Shown: positions 1 through 12,362, counted from the stretch's first letter. The stretch is DNA of 64,000 bases from Poecilobothrus nobilitatus (GCA_947095535.1 OX352772.1:184654035-184718034); one strand, 5' to 3'. Numbers and translations: made by a program. Notes: generated by a model not told the origin, from the sequence alone.

Positions 1-124
1 CTCCAGGTTGATCAATTGGATCAAAAACAAATTTCTTTGAAGAATTATTCTGAGCAGATACAAGTTTATTTTTAGGATTTAGTGTTTCGCCCTTAACCCA
101 ATTCGAATAGTTGCTTGAACTCTT

Positions 125-270
125 TTTGGTAATATTAGTGATATCGTATTATTATTACTATTATTTTTATTATTACTACTAAGGTTGTAATCATAAGAAT
201 TATCATTATTGTTGTAATTATTGCTATTATTATTAGTATTACTATAATTATTATAATTGTTATTGAACGA
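125..270 (-). repeat. ATT/ATA low-complexity tract
   Basis: Trinucleotide-rich run. Read on the minus strand it would encode poly-Asn near the C-terminal side of LINE ORF1. It could be either a coding Asn tract or simple repeat decay. Confidence 0.6.
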
Positions 271-539
271 ATTTGATATAGCTTCAGTTATATTTTCAGT
301 TGCTTTATTACAACCATTGGTTGATGTTGAAGCATCATTTACTGCTAAGTGATCAATTAAAATTTCCGTTTTTGCTAATTGGTCTTTTATATTGGGACAT
401 TGAAAGTTATGTGTGTCATCTGTCGAATTATCAGTTGCAGTTTCGCTTAATTTTAATACAATATCTTTTCTTGTGTCACTATTATCTAACTGTAATTGCT
501 AGTAGCCTATTTTTTTTTTTATTGCACTAAGTTTATTCA

Positions 540-1832
540 AATAGACTGGAAAAAGTTTGCTTAAAGTATCATGCTGTTCGTTGATGCCAAGCTTTAACCT
601 CTTATTTGTAACTGAACAATTTATGCATTTTACTACTTTATCCTCTTTGCACTAGTTATTTTTATGATTTCCAAGACAATTAGAACACGTTTCTTCATTA
701 TTGCAATCACTAGCCTTATGGTTAAAACCTTTGCATTTAAAGCATCTTATAACTCTCAAGGCGTCTAATACTTTACAGCGTTCCCAACCAATTGAGACTT
801 TTTCATTTGCAATAGCTTTTGGAAATGATTCTCTGTCAATTTCGACAATTGCATTAAATTTTACCTCATTATATTTACTTTTCTTGTACATTTTTATTAA
901 TTTCATATCACTCACTTCGAGATGCGGGTTTTGATCTTTTAATTTTTTTAACAATTCATTTTCAGCGTAGTTCACGCTTATGTGAACTATTTCAATTCTT
1001 GGTTTAAGTTCTAATGGGATTTTAACTTCGTAATTCACCTTTTCTAAGTTATTTTCAATAGCAGATTTGATTTCATCTCTTTCCTGACTATCCTCAGCTT
1101 CAACAATAATTACACCGTTTTTTCTATTTTCAATATTTTTTATTTTAAAATTTTTTGGATCTATCTTCTTATTTAATTCCATTCGAGTAGTGTTACATTT
1201 TTGCTTTGATTTAGGTTTAATTATTAAAGGCATTTTTTTTTTTAATTCTGGAACAATATTTTTGTTTGCACTTGCATTTTATTTTACAATATCAGAGAAT
1301 AAAACCCTCTGACCTACATTACGTGTTAATTCATTTTCATTAAAGTTTTTTATTTGATTGCAAAATTCATCACTTTTTAATAAAGAATTATTTATCACTG
1401 TGTTCAGTTTTTCACTATCCGTTTTGAATATATCAGTCATTTTTTAAACTTTTTCAAATTCTTTTTGTTGCTCACTTTTTATACTTTCCAAACGTTCCAT
1501 ATATTTAATTTCAATAGATTTTAGTAACTGGATTATTTCATTTTCATTTTTTTTTATTGCACATTCAAACTCATTTTTATATTCGTTCAAATAATCGTTA
1601 TTTTTTTTACCGCACAATCAATATTTTTTAACACCATGTCCACATTATGTATATACAGAATGCAATCTTCACATATAAATTTAATGTTCTGATTAGAGTC
1701 TAATCAATTACTCGCAGACTGTTCAAGTCCCGAGCATTTAGTAGCACCGTGATAAATTTTACCGCATACTCCCGCACAACGAATTCCCGTTTCACCTCTT
1801 ATTTTTGTATGGCATTTATGACAATCGGCCAT
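540..1832 (-). pseudogene. LINE ORF1: PHD-like finger, coiled coil and CCHC zinc knuckles
   Basis: An RNA-binding ORF1-type protein, expected to coat the LINE RNA. The N-terminus (1832 to about 1650) is rich in paired Cys and His (CHKCH, CAGVCGK, CEDC) in a PHD-like spacing. A TGA at 1704-1706 interrupts it. A Lys/Glu-rich stretch predicted as coiled coil follows at about 1610-1440, after a frameshift near 1610. The open part, 1233-652, ends in two knuckles, CFKCKGFNHKASDC and CSNCLGNH, with further CxxC pairs past the stop at 652. The link between the parts relies on reading across frameshifts, so the exact protein is uncertain. The family assignment is solid. Confidence 0.7.
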
Positions 1833-1845
1833 TGCACCGAATCCA

Positions 1846-2250
1846 AAAAGAAAAAAAAATGCAATCATATGCAATTTTTATTAGTATTTTTATATTTAAT
1901 TTTGATTTATCCGTAATTTAAAATACATCCGATTACTTCAAGATATTATAATAATAATAAATAATAATAATAATTAGCTGACCGAAACATTTTGTGTGGT
2001 CACACTTTTAAAATATAAACTTCTGGTGCACTTTTTATATTATACACAGTACATTGTTGTTGCACAAACATAAAAGAAATATTGTTTAAAATAAAATAAT
2101 ATGTAAAAAAAATATTTTTTAAAATATGCTTTTAGTAAAACCGAATTCGCCCCCTAAAGAGTAGAAAATAAAATTGATTGCAAAACTTTAGCTTTTTGGA
2201 CTGTTATAATATAAAAGTAAATTGCTGGAATAAAAAAGAAACACGAACCT
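1846..2250. other. AT-rich spacer with a GTGTGGTCACAC block
   Basis: No coding signal seen. The block 1977-2008 contains GTGTGGTCACAC (1994-2005), close to the insect core-promoter Motif 1 (YGGTCACACTR). The same block recurs at 14307-14347. It lies about 160 nt upstream of the minus LINE ORF1, so it could belong to that element's 5' UTR. Confidence 0.4.
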
Positions 2251-2254
2251 CAAA

Positions 2255-2480
2255 TTTCCCAGATTTTTATTTAACCTTATTATTCTGGTCTCGGGTTCGA
2301 TTCCCAGCTGGGTACAATAATTATAATATAAAAAAAAAATATTCATATATCGCAATAAGTAAATACTTTATATATCATTATATCACGTACACCCCACATT
2401 CCTACCAGGAAATAGAGGTTATAGCTACCTGGCACATTTATGTACCACGGTACCTGAATATAAATAAATAAATAAATATT
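2255..2480 (+). mobile_element. tRNA-derived SINE-like element
   Basis: A consensus Pol III B box, GGTTCGATTCC, lies at 2294-2304 and the sequence ends in (TAAA)n near 2477. The A box is not clear, so the 5' end is probably truncated or mutated. An open frame crosses it by chance. Confidence 0.5.
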
Positions 2481-2699
2481 ATGTACATACGTAGTTTTAA
2501 TTTTTTGTGTTGACAAAATTTTGTTTGTAAATCATAATGCGTAATGCGCAAAAGCATAATTTTGTAATGACCTTAACTTTTTATATTCTTTACTATGTAC
2601 ATAAATAATATTATGTATGTATGTAGTTTGAATTTGGCAATTGGAATTATTTTGAATAAAATTTTATTTGTATATCTATATACACAATATACACAATAA

Positions 2700-3066
2700 A
2701 TGTTCCTAAATAAAACACATAAAACATTAATTTTTAACGACATGCATATTCAATATGCAATAAAGAATGTTGACAACAAATATTCTGATTTAAATCCTAA
2801 ACAAATGTTTTAAAACAAAATAATTTAGCAACATAAAAATATTGTACCTATATATTTTGTGTTTTGCTAAATCCTAATACAAAATACATGTGCACATCAA
2901 GATTGATTGAACTAAATTATTATAGGAGGAAAGATCAAATAATATGTGTATATTATACATAAAATTTTATTAAAAAAATGTTGATGAATACATACGTACA
3001 CGAATTGGATTCGAACCAAATTACTCTTACTTTCAAAACCTGTACACTCTCCTCTGCACTATACAA
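2700..3066 (-). mobile_element. tRNA-like SINE, tandem copy 1
   Basis: On the minus strand the head at about 3066-3000 has an A-box-like block (complement of 3051-3063) and a perfect B box, GGTTCGAATCC (complement of 3007-3017). The body runs left to about 2700 and matches the body of the next unit line by line (for example 'gcatattcaatatgca' and 'gttgacaacaaatatt'). Confidence 0.6.
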
Positions 3067-3084
3067 CACTTAAATATTTAATGA

Positions 3085-3487
3085 ACATATTACGAACATA
3101 AAATCTTAATTTTTAACCATGCATATTCAATATGCATTAAAAAATGTTGACAACAAATATTTTGATTTAAATACTAAACAAATGTTGTAAACAAAATAAC
3201 TTAGCAACATACATAAAAATATTGTATGTATGGATTGTGTTTTACTAATTATGCTAATACAAAACACCAGGAAAGATCAAAAATATAATGTGTATGTTTG
3301 TATGCATGAATAAGAGATAAAAATGTAAGTTTTAAATTCATATATACAAAATATATACATATTTTATTCAAAAAATGTTGATGTATAGATAGTTAAAAAA
3401 AAAAAGTTGCATGTGAACTGGATTCGAACAACATGACCCCCACTTTTGAAACCTGTACACTTTCCTCTGCACCATACAACACTTATA
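3085..3487 (-). mobile_element. tRNA-like SINE, tandem copy 2
   Basis: A diverged direct repeat of the 2700-3066 unit in the same orientation. The A-box-like block is near 3464-3475 and the B box (complement of about 3420-3430) has lost one consensus base. Two head-to-tail SINE units of about 370-400 bp suggest a dimeric element or a local duplication. Confidence 0.6.
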
Positions 3488-3489
3488 AA

Positions 3490-4140
3490 TGTTGCTAACA
3501 GATTACGAAGATAATAAAAAGCGTGACAGAATGACAAATAAATAAATAAATAAATAAACCGATAGCGACAAGTTAATATAAAAGCATATAAATAAGAGAG
3601 GATCAGATTATACTATTTTTATTTTTATATATTGTGTATGCAATCATATGCAATTATCTTTTAGTAAATATTTTTGATATTAATATTTTGGTTATTATTA
3701 TTGGAAATTAGAATTATTTCAATATATATTACAAAATTTGTCCTAGTTAAAAATTCTGTAGAACAAAGCAATAAATTAATTTTGGAATTCAAATTTTTGT
3801 ATAAATAAACTAAAATTCTTAAAATAAAATTAGAGTTATTTCAAGCTCTGAAGAAATCAAAACAACTTGTTTTTTTTCTTGAATTCTAAAAATGCGATTT
3901 ACTTTGCATTAATCTTCTCTTTTTCCTTTTTGCAATTTACTTTGCGAAGTCTATCAAAACTGGTTTGCCTTACCTGATCCAAACAAGCAAAGCCAGCAAT
4001 TAACTTTGCCAAGAGATATTGGCTTGCTGAGTCGGATAAAATTACAGCAAAGTAAATGTGTGCCCATAGCGAACGACATTATAATATAAACTGATAACCG
4101 CACACATATACGTGGTTAGGAACAGACTTTATCATCATAA
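3490..4140. repeat. Noncoding dispersed repeat shared with 14.45-14.99 kb
   Basis: No gene seen. Several short blocks occur in the same order here and at 14.45-14.99 kb: 'tattttggttatt', 'ttggaaatta', 'ttttgtcc' and 'cagcaattaactttgcca' (here near 3995). This points to two copies of one noncoding element, whose limits I cannot set. Confidence 0.45.
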
Positions 4141-4149
4141 CAATAAAAA

Positions 4150-4560
4150 TATTACAATGTACATAAGTTCTGTGTACATGCCACATGATGAACCCGATCC
4201 ATCGCCAGCTTTCAGAATGTGGTAAGTGCCACAACCTGATTGTAGGCTGCGATGCTAAGGCTCGGCATATCATATGTGAAGCTCGGAAACAAATGAACGA
4301 GGTGAGTCTTTGTTCGATTTTATTCTAAGCGCTAACCTTAAAATATGCACCAGGGGAAGTGCCCCCACAAGCTGGGACATTCCCAAGCTGGGATAGCCTT
4401 TCGCACTGGGTAGATGTGATAGATATTACATGTATAGGAACCAATGAAGCCCTAAAAATAGAAAAATGGAGAGTATCCGAAAAGAAATATTTTTCGGATT
4501 ACAGCTGGATACTCTCAATGTCAATCATAAGCCTGAAAAACCCCAGTCCTTTGAAACCCT
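4150..4560 (+). pseudogene. LOA-like LINE ORF2, endonuclease part
   Basis: An APE-type endonuclease remnant of ORF2, the enzyme that nicks target DNA for target-primed reverse transcription. At about 4225-4345 the translation reads GCDAKAR and then ESLFDFILSANLKIC. These align with GCDANARYSLWG and ESLFDFLINTNLKIC of the copy at 48424-49020. A second frame at 4395-4560 holds the VIDIT and YSDYSW region that ends the domain (SDH in intact enzymes). Frameshifts separate the blocks. Confidence 0.6.
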
Positions 4561-4974
4561 AGGGCTACTAAATGGAAAAAGTTCAGAAAAATAGCAAGAA
4601 AAACTTTTAGTAGAAGCTAACACAGATATTGTAAATGAGAATGAGTAGAAAAGAGGACTAACATGTTTACAAAGGCCATGGTAGTCTCATTTAAGGTGTC
4701 ATGTCCTATTAAACTTAGCAAAAAAACATTCCCGGTCTGGTGGAATAAGAATTTAACTAACCTAAGGAAGGAGACTAGAGATGCCTAGAACATTTGCTAC
4801 AAGCAGAATAATTGACAACTCTGCAAGGACCAACTTGGAAAATATAAGAGAGAAATCCGATTGACCAAGACACGGTCATGGAAAGATTATTGAGAAACCA
4901 TAGAGAATACTAGGGACTCAGCTAGACTTAGCAAAGTCTTATCCAAAGAACATTCCAATCCATCCTTCCTCAAA

Positions 4975-6560
4975 ACGGTGGAAGGGACATGGACTGACTC
5001 AACCGCTGAAACCTTAGACCTTTTAATGCGTACTCATTTTCCAGGGTGCACAAAGAATGCCCATGTGATCAGCCAAGCGGTTGACACAAGGGCTCGAAGA
5101 GGCCCTGATGAATGGATTAGCTCAATTATAACAGAGCAAAAGTTTACCTGGGCAATTGATAACTTTTCTCCATACAAAGTTGCATGTTTGGATGGGTTTT
5201 TTCCTAAAATGCTTCAAGAAATGAAGGAAATTGTGGTTCCATTAATCACAAAACTATTCAAAAGTATCCTCTTGCTAGGCCATATTCCCCTGCTATGGAG
5301 GCGGGTGAAGGTGGTCTTTATACCAAAGGTTGGAAAAAGAGGTCAACCGCTAAGGAGCTTAGACCGATAAGTCTATCATCCTTCTTATTGAAAACTCTCG
5401 AAAGAACACTAGAGTTAGAACTTAGAAGAGTACTAGAGAGTACTCCACTATATAAGTATTAACATAAGGGCAAGTCAACCGAGGCGGCACTAAACGAATT
5501 AGTACGGAGCGTTCAGCGATCGATACAATACAAATAATATACTTTGGCTACCTTTCTAGACATAGATGGTGCCTTCAGCAATATTCATGTAACGGATATA
5601 CAGGATTCACTGGAAGAACTAGGGATAGAGTCAAGAGAGATTCAGTCGGAACTCGGCAACCATAAGATTACTAGAAGAAAAAGCAGAGGTACACCCCAGG
5701 GTGGGGTGCTATCACCACTACTGTGGCTTTTAGTTATAAACAGAATTCTCAAAGACCTTCAGAATGAGGGAATCAAAGACATCGCATATACAGATGATCT
5801 AGTAGTACTAGTTTCTGGAAAGTATCTTGACATGATTAGTGGAAGCATGGAAAGGCCTTTAGTCAGGGTTGGTAGATGGGCCAATGGAAGTGGCCTATGT
5901 ATCAACCCGAGTAAAACCGAACTAATGAAATTCACAACCACAATCAGGATTCCGGAATTCACTAAACCAAAAACTGGTTGATGTGTATCTGAATCTAGCC
6001 TCGAGTATAAATTACTTAGGTGTGGTACTTGATCCAAAATTGAAATGGAAAGCTAATATCGAAAAAAGAGCCAAAAAGGCCTATGTAGTGCTGTAATCTT
6101 GCGGAAAAATGTTAGGTTGAAAATGGGGATTAAAGCCAAAAATGGTTTTATGGATGTCCACAGCTATAGTATGCCCCATCCTTATCTACGGATCACTAGT
6201 GTTGTGGCCGACTTTGGAGAAGGAGTATATTCGAACCAAGCTTGGTATAGTACAGAAGGGTGCATGTGCAAGTATTACGGGTGCGTTAAGCTCAACGCCA
6301 AGTAATTCAGTGAATGCACTTCTACACCTTCTCCCGGCTGACCTTCATATTAAATCTTTAGTCTGTTGTAGCGCAATCAGACTTCTAGAGAATGGGCACT
6401 AGCGTGAAAAACCCTATAGACACAGCAGTGTTCTAAGCTCGCCACCTCATGATTTGTCAGATCCCACAGACTACGTAATGCCAAGTGTGGAAATTATTAA
6501 GAACTTCAAAGCCAAGATTCAATCAGGAAGGGAATGAAAACAGGAAAACTCCTCGTATTT
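4975..6560 (+). pseudogene. LOA-like LINE ORF2, reverse transcriptase part
   Basis: A reverse transcriptase remnant. The open stretch 4978-5370 ends with the VFIPKVGKRGQP block. After a frameshift, 5544-5981 holds FLDIDGAFSN (motif A), GTPQGGVLSPLLW (motif B) and AYTDDLVVL, where the usual YADD of motif C reads YTDD. Thumb sequences (KYLGVVLDPKLKW near 6010, ITGA near 6280) follow in other frames to about 6560. At least three frameshifts and several stops make it inactive. Confidence 0.75.
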
Positions 6561-6612
6561 AAGAATACGAATATTTCAAAAGCAAGATTTAAAAAATTAA
6601 AGAAAGAAATAA

Positions 6613-6646
6613 ATATAGATAGCTTGATTTACCTTGCTATCTATAT
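6613..6646. repeat. 11-bp perfect inverted repeat
   Basis: Arms ATATAGATAGC (6613-6623) and GCTATCTATAT (6636-6646) enclose a 12-nt loop. It sits in the noncoding junction between two LINE remnants. No function can be inferred. Confidence 0.6.
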
Positions 6647-6763
6647 TGATAGCTTGATTTAGCTCTTCATATTAAAAATAGGAGAACACAGGAGAAATTG
6701 GGTATATCCACCACACCTAATAATTGGGTTTGTTAAAAAATAGAGTACATTATCTACGGAGGA

Positions 6764-7233
6764 AGATGAATTGGTATGAACAAAAGGAGAAAGAGAAAAT
6801 AATTGAAATTGTAGGTGTACCTAATGTTACAAATGAAAATGCACTTCTATTACCAAAAAAAGTTTTCTGCGAATGTTTGGATATTGCTGGATATGAATAT
6901 TGAAAAATGTTACATTAAAAAAAGAGAGAACAGAAATAAGAAGAGACCAACTGAGGCGAATAATGTCATCTGTGTACAGTTTTCACCAGTAGATAGCAAG
7001 AAAAAAATTTTATAGGTAAATATTCTAAAAGGAAAAAGCTAAATACTTTAATTTTTTGTAATGGTAGGGAAAAATATATATTTAACAATGAAAGTTTTAC
7101 AAGATATACTAGTGCCTTCTTTTTAGAAGCAAAAAAATTACAGAATTCAAATATTATGTTAAAAAACGCTGAAAATGGTAAAACCTTCGTCGTAAGAATT
7201 TTTGATGATTTCTTAAATATAAAATTTAGTTAG
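6764..7233 (+). pseudogene. LINE ORF1 C-terminal part, baculovirus-FP-like domain
   Basis: The C-terminal end of a LINE ORF1 nucleic-acid-binding protein. The start (near 6764) gives IIEIVGVPNVTNENA, a hallmark of the FP-like domain of insect LINE ORF1 proteins. After frameshifts the last part, about 7043-7233, is open and reads NESFTRYTSAFFLEAKKLQ and then GKTFVVRIF before the stop. The two blocks are in different frames, with in-frame stops between. The N-terminal half is absent. Confidence 0.6.
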
Positions 7234-7234
7234 A

Positions 7235-8065
7235 ATGTCGGTTTTAATTGATGATTTATTAGATCGTTATAACGACGACTTTGCCAACTCTGTTAATTCA
7301 GACATACAACATAATATCGCTTTGATTTTTCTGTAAATAATTCTTTGTGCATTGTGCATCAAAATATTAGAAACCTTAGAAAAAATTTCGATTCGCTAGT
7401 AGCACATTTGGATTCTTTTTCTAAATCTGTTGACTTTATTTTTGTTTCAGAAGTTTGGACATTTCAGTGCGCAGCTGATGATTTCTATATTCCTGGGTAC
7501 AAATTTTTTGTTGCTCAAACGAATCCTATGCTACTGGAGGAGTAGGTGTTTTTGTAAAACATGATTACGATTGTTGGATTTTATTACAATTTTGATTTTG
7601 CAGATGTAATAGAATTGCGTTGTAATATAAATAAGGAAAGTTTTTGTTTTGTAGGTGTTTATAGACGTCATTCTTGTAGTGAAATTTACGGAGTTTTTAT
7701 GTAAATTAGATATGGATAACATTGATATTGTTGGTGATTTTAACTTAGATATTTTATTAAATAATAATATAATTGATTCATATTTCTTGATTCTTGCGGC
7801 GAATGGGATAGTTTCCTTACTTCATGAACCTACTAGGTTAATATCTAATGCATGCTTGGATCATATAGTTGTTCGTAAAAATTTGTCTTTCAATAGTAAT
7901 GCTTGTAATCTTCTTAATGTAAACTTTCAAATAACTGATCATACTATGACAGGTTTAATTTTTAATTATTTCAGAGGTGATCGTGGTGTTATTGGAGAAT
8001 TTATACCTAAATTAAATTTAATAGATTTTACTAAACTTAATATTAAGTTAAAATTTGAAAATTGA
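7235..8065 (+). pseudogene. LINE ORF2, endonuclease part
   Basis: The N-terminal APE-type endonuclease of ORF2. From the ATG at 7235 an early TAA near 7335 ends the first frame. Then 7345-7545 gives VHQNIRNLRKNFDSL, the usual first endonuclease motif. The open stretch 7655-8065 gives VGDFNLDILL (near 7730) and ITDHTMTG (near 7935), the GDFN and (S/T)DH catalytic motifs. A frameshift near 7545 separates the two. This would be the target-nicking domain of a CR1/L2/Daphne-like element. Confidence 0.7.
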
Positions 8066-10250
8066 GATAATGTCTATAATGATTTTAACATTTCTATTGG
8101 ATATTCGAATTATAATCAAGTTGACTGATTACGTAAATGATTGTAAAAAAACTATTAATATGAGAATACATAAAAAAAAAAATTAAAGGCCTGATAAATA
8201 ATTATCTCTTTAACAAAATTAATACAAAAATAAATTAAGAATAAAGTGTCTAAAGCATCCATTAAATTTAGAATTAAATCTTAGGTACAATAAATTGCCC
8301 AAACTTTTAAAAAAGAAATTGTAGGCACTCGCGAATCTTTTTATAGGAATAAATTTGCAAATTGCAATGGTGATCTGAAAAAAGAATGGAAATTTGTAAA
8401 TTCCATAACAGGTAATGAATCAGAGAAAACAAGATCGGTTAACCTAAATGTTAATTTCTATAATTTCTTAAGTTAAGGTCTATAATTTCTGCTCCTATTG
8501 CAATAGCTAATGTTTTAAATAAGCATTTTGCGTCAATTGCTATTAGTTCTGCGCCTTGTGCTCAGTCCGTTCATCATATTTGTTGTTTTAATAATTTAGG
8601 TTTAAAGGAGGAAAATTCCCAAATAGGAAATTTCTTTTTTGAACATATTTCCTCTGTGGAGGCACTAAAATCAATGGATAACTGCTTGGATAACTCAGAG
8701 TCTTGTGACTTTCGTTGAATTTCAAATAAACTTTTAAAAAAAGTTGTACTAAATATTGTTGATGTCCTAACTTTTTTATTTAATAGCAGTATCCTAAATG
8801 GTGTTTTTAATGAGGAGCTCAAATATGCAAATGTCATGCCACTGTATAAAAAGGGTGACGTAAAGGATTTTAGTAATTATAGACCTATTTCCCTGTTGCC
8901 ATCCATTTCCAAATATTTCGAAAAAATAATGAAAAGTAGAATTTTAAAATATCTTAGCAAAATAGGCTTTTTTAGCAGTTGTCAATTTGGGTTTAAAAAA
9001 CGGTTGTCTACCGAAGATGCACTTCTAGACTTCTGCTTTAACATTCAAAAAGGCCTTGATGATAGGAAAAGTTGTGCAGCTTTATTTGTAGACATTACAA
9101 AAGCATTCGATATGGTGGACCATTCTATCCTGCTTAAAAAATTAGAAATTATAGGTTTTCGAGGTTTTTACTAAGCTGGTTTAAGTCCTACTTAGTAAAT
9201 AGGACTCAAAGGGTAAAAATTGAAGATAAACAAATCAGCCCAAAGAATATTAATATTGGAGTACCCCAAGGTTCTATACTTGGCACTATTTTATTTTCAA
9301 TTTACATAAATTCTATTTTTAAGCAACAATTTATTGGTAAGATTACAGCTTTTGCTGATGATCTTGCATGTTCTTATGTTTCCAATAATTTCTTTCATTT
9401 AGTAGCGGACATGAATCATGATTTAAGAATTCTCAGAAAGTGGTTCTTTGATCATAAATTATTGGTTAGTTGCAAAACTAAAGCTATGTATTTTCATCTT
9501 AAGACTCTCCAAAAACTGATTTGATTTTCATTCGTCGGAGTTTAATAGATTTGAAAGATGAAAAGTGTGCTTCTGGATTTTTTAATTTGTTTAATGAAAA
9601 TGTGAGCTGTATTGATAAATTTTTTAAAATAGAAACAGTAAACAATTTTAAATATTTAGGTGTACACTTTGATAGCAATATGAACTAGTCAATACATACA
9701 GCCAAAAATACTTCCTGACTACTCTGCGGAAATTTTACAGTCTGCAATGGTTCTGTTCATTAAAATTACAAAAAACAGTTTATCATGGAATTTTCCATTC
9801 TAGGTTACAATATGGGATAGCTTGCTGGGGAGCGGCTTACTGTAATAAGATTAACCCGATTGTAACTCTCCAAAAGTCAATTATGCGAAAATTTTCAAAA
9901 AAGCAGAAGATATCACTGATTGTATCTTTTTAAAAAACTTGAAGTTCTTCCAGTAAGACATTTATACTTCTTTAAGGTGCTAAAGATATTTTACTAAAAA
10001 TGTGGTTATTTAAATTCCAGAATCTCAAAAAATTACAATTTGCGCTCCAATTTTGATTACACAGTTATTATTCCTTATTTTTGGACTACAAAATTTCGGA
10101 ACTCCTAATTCATAACAGCTGCAAGATTATTTAATAGGGCTCCTTTGTATATCAGAAAGGTTAGATTTCTGAGAAAGTTTCTAAAACTTGTCAACCTTTG
10201 GCTTTTGCAGTTTGATCACAATACAATTGAGAATTTTAAATAGATTAAAT
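8066..10250 (+). pseudogene. LINE ORF2, reverse transcriptase part
   Basis: Reverse transcriptase of the same ORF2. A degraded linker (8066-8830) leads to an open stretch at 8836-9174 with KKGDVKDFSNYRPISLL, GFKKRLSTEDALLDF and FVDITKAFDMVDH (motif A). The next frame gives GVPQGSILGTILF (about 9258) and FADDLAC (about 9350), so the catalytic Asp pair is kept. The C-terminal thumb region to about 10250 has many stops and shifts. The element cannot make an intact polymerase. Confidence 0.75.
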
Positions 10251-10809
10251 TCTTGTGGTACTTATAACATTTTTTTCATTTTTATTTTTTTTTTTTATTT
10301 AATTTGATACAGAAATTATTATTCTTTCACCACTTTTGCTTCTCTTTTTATTTTGTTTTGCTTCTTCTTGTAATATATTTTCCAATATTTTTATCTTTTG
10401 TATTATATTTTCTTAATATTTTTGTTTTTTTTATTATATAAATTTCAATTTCCTTTATCACGTCATCTTTTTACATTGTTGAACTCTTAATTGATATGGT
10501 ATTTAAAACTATTTTATTTTAATATTTAATACCATTACTTATTCTTAATTGAATTTATTGATTTTAAGCTTTTATAGTTTTAGTTTAGGAAAAATTTTTA
10601 AATAATATTTTCTTAGTAAATTTTGAATTTTTTAAAGCAATTTTATGAATCACTTTAGCGGTTATTATTGTTATTGTAATGAAGTAATGTATTTTTAAGT
10701 TTTGTTTTTTTTCCTTAATCATAATATTTTATTAGATGTAAGCATTTTGTATGAATTTTCAATGAAGAATAAAGATTAAATAATAATAATAAAATAAATA
10801 AATATTAAA

Positions 10810-11690
10810 GCAAAAACAACAATTTTAGACATTTGTGAAAGTTTTCAAAACATTTTTCATTTGGAAAACGAAATGCTAACTATAAAATATCTCCAGTATA
10901 TATTAAAAATTATAGAACACTGAATGTGCAAATGCAAGAAATTGAGAAGCATCTATCAAAATTAATGGAAGATGACATAATTGAAAATTCTACTAGTCCG
11001 TAAAACTCAGCATTATTAATTGTTTCAAAGAAAAGTAAAAATGGAGAACTAAAATGGAGTTTAGTTGTTGATTTCAGAGCTTTAAACAAGAAAATTGTAG
11101 ATGACAAATTTCCATTAACCAGATGAGATGATGTATTGGACAAACTAGGAAGCTAAATATTTTCAACACCGGATATGACAAGTTCTTTTATCGAAATTCC
11201 GTTGAATTCGAAATCAAGGCAAGTTACAACTTTTCTACAAATAAAAGACATTATCAATTTGAAAGATTAACATTTGGACTAAAAATATCAACCAATAGTT
11301 TTAAGCGTATGTTATCTGTAGCACTAAGCGGTTTACAAGAAGCTGCATTTCTATATGTAGATGACATAATAGTATTCGGGTCAAATCTAAGAGATCACAA
11401 TGCTAATTAAGTAAAGGTATTAGCACGCTTACAAGTTAAAACCTAACCCCTCAAAATTTAATTTTTTAAAACCAGAAGTTGTATATTTAGGACACCTTAT
11501 AAGTTCTGAAGGTATTAAAACAGATCCTAACAAATTTCAAACTATAAAAATTTATCCAACACCCAAAGATGCTGATGAAGTAAGATGATTCGTGGCATTC
11601 TGCAATGATTATAGAAAATTTAATTTTAAAATTTTCAATAATGGATTTGAAAAACTAAAACAAAAATTAATAGAACCACCTAGACTAATA
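10810..11690 (+). pseudogene. gypsy reverse transcriptase (pol, RT part)
   Basis: The RT core of a gypsy pol. Readable blocks are DIIENSTSP-NSALLIVSKK (10975-11040, with TAA near 11000), VVDFRALNKK (11065), FSTPDM (11160, motif A region), TFGLKISTNSFKRM (11270, motif B) and YVDDIIVFG (11355-11382, the catalytic YVDD). Then LGHLISSEGIKTDP appears at 11490. At least four stops and one frameshift (near 11440) break it. Only the YVDD box itself looks intact. Confidence 0.8.
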
Positions 11691-11963
11691 CTAAGTTATC
11701 CAATATTAAGTTATCCATTAGTAAGCTTATTTACGCATAAGAATCCTTCATCTAAACTGCCAAAAATACGTGTAGATCTGATGGATTATGATTTAGAGAT
11801 AGTATTCAAACAAGGTAAAATGAATACAAATGCTGATGCTCTGCCGAGAATACAAATTTACTCTACACAATTAAAAGAAATGGTACTAAAAAATAAAAAT
11901 GATAAAACTAAAAATAATAAATATAGATCCACCACTAAAACCTTAAATACAAGTATCAACTGA
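11592..11963 (+). pseudogene. gypsy pol, RT connection fused by deletion to the RNase H end
   Basis: This open frame starts in the RT connection (AFCNDYRKF) and jumps after about 35 residues to the RNase H C-terminal end (LFTHKNPSSKLPKIRVDL...KQGKMNTNADALPR). The catalytic half of RNase H is therefore deleted. DALPR replaces the common DALSR motif. The gypsy copy at 59.7 kb has a join at the same point (SLFSHNNPSSKL). Confidence 0.7.
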
Positions 11964-12362
11964 TCACCTTCACATTTGGAACGCAACATCCGACATAATG
12001 AAGAAATTGAAATTTAAAAATAATGAAAATATGAAACTAACTGATATCAGAAATAAAAAATATTTTGAAAATAAAAATGAAAAGGAAATTAAAATTATAG
12101 CAGCAAAAAAATGAAATAATTGCTGAATATAGCGAAAAATCTTTACCAGAGATAAAATTGGTTCTGAGGAAGCTATTATTCAAAACAAGCAATTTAAATA
12201 TAAAAAAATTTAGCTTTGGCAAATAATCATGAAATATTTGAAATTATGGATATCCAAACATTTAAAGATATGTTTAATGAGCTGCAAAACAATTCTGAAA
12301 ACACAGATTTATTAAAAATTGTATCATATGATCATCCTATATAAATTAGAAATAAAGAAGAA

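Larger units (their letters stand above)
1..1832 (-). mobile_element. LINE (CR1/Jockey superfamily) 5' part, ORF1 only
   Basis: The 5' part of a non-LTR retrotransposon in minus orientation. The ATG at 1832-1830 opens ORF1; ORF2 would lie beyond the left window edge. The clade rests on the ORF1 plan (PHD-like finger, coiled coil, CCHC knuckles), which occurs in CR1-like and Jockey-like LINEs. The copy is decayed. Confidence 0.7.
4150..6565 (+). mobile_element. LOA-like LINE, decayed copy C
   Basis: Endonuclease, reverse transcriptase and the first part of the following region are recognisable in several frames. The segments match the LOA-like copies at 37.8-40.9 and 45.8-50.2 kb at protein level, but with enough divergence to suggest another subfamily. 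The 5' end and the RNase H/3' region are missing. Confidence 0.7.
6740..10800 (+). mobile_element. CR1/Jockey-type LINE with FP-like ORF1
   Basis: The end of ORF1, a full-span but broken ORF2, an AT-rich 3' UTR and a tail of AATA-type repeats (about 10775-10800) lie in order on the plus strand. ORF1 stops at 7233 and ORF2 can start at 7235. A gypsy pol remnant begins directly after the tail. Confidence 0.7.

Noticed and set aside
2178..2471. 97-codon ORF as a gene
   Set aside because: It crosses a Pol III B box and a TAAA tail of a SINE and shows no protein signature.
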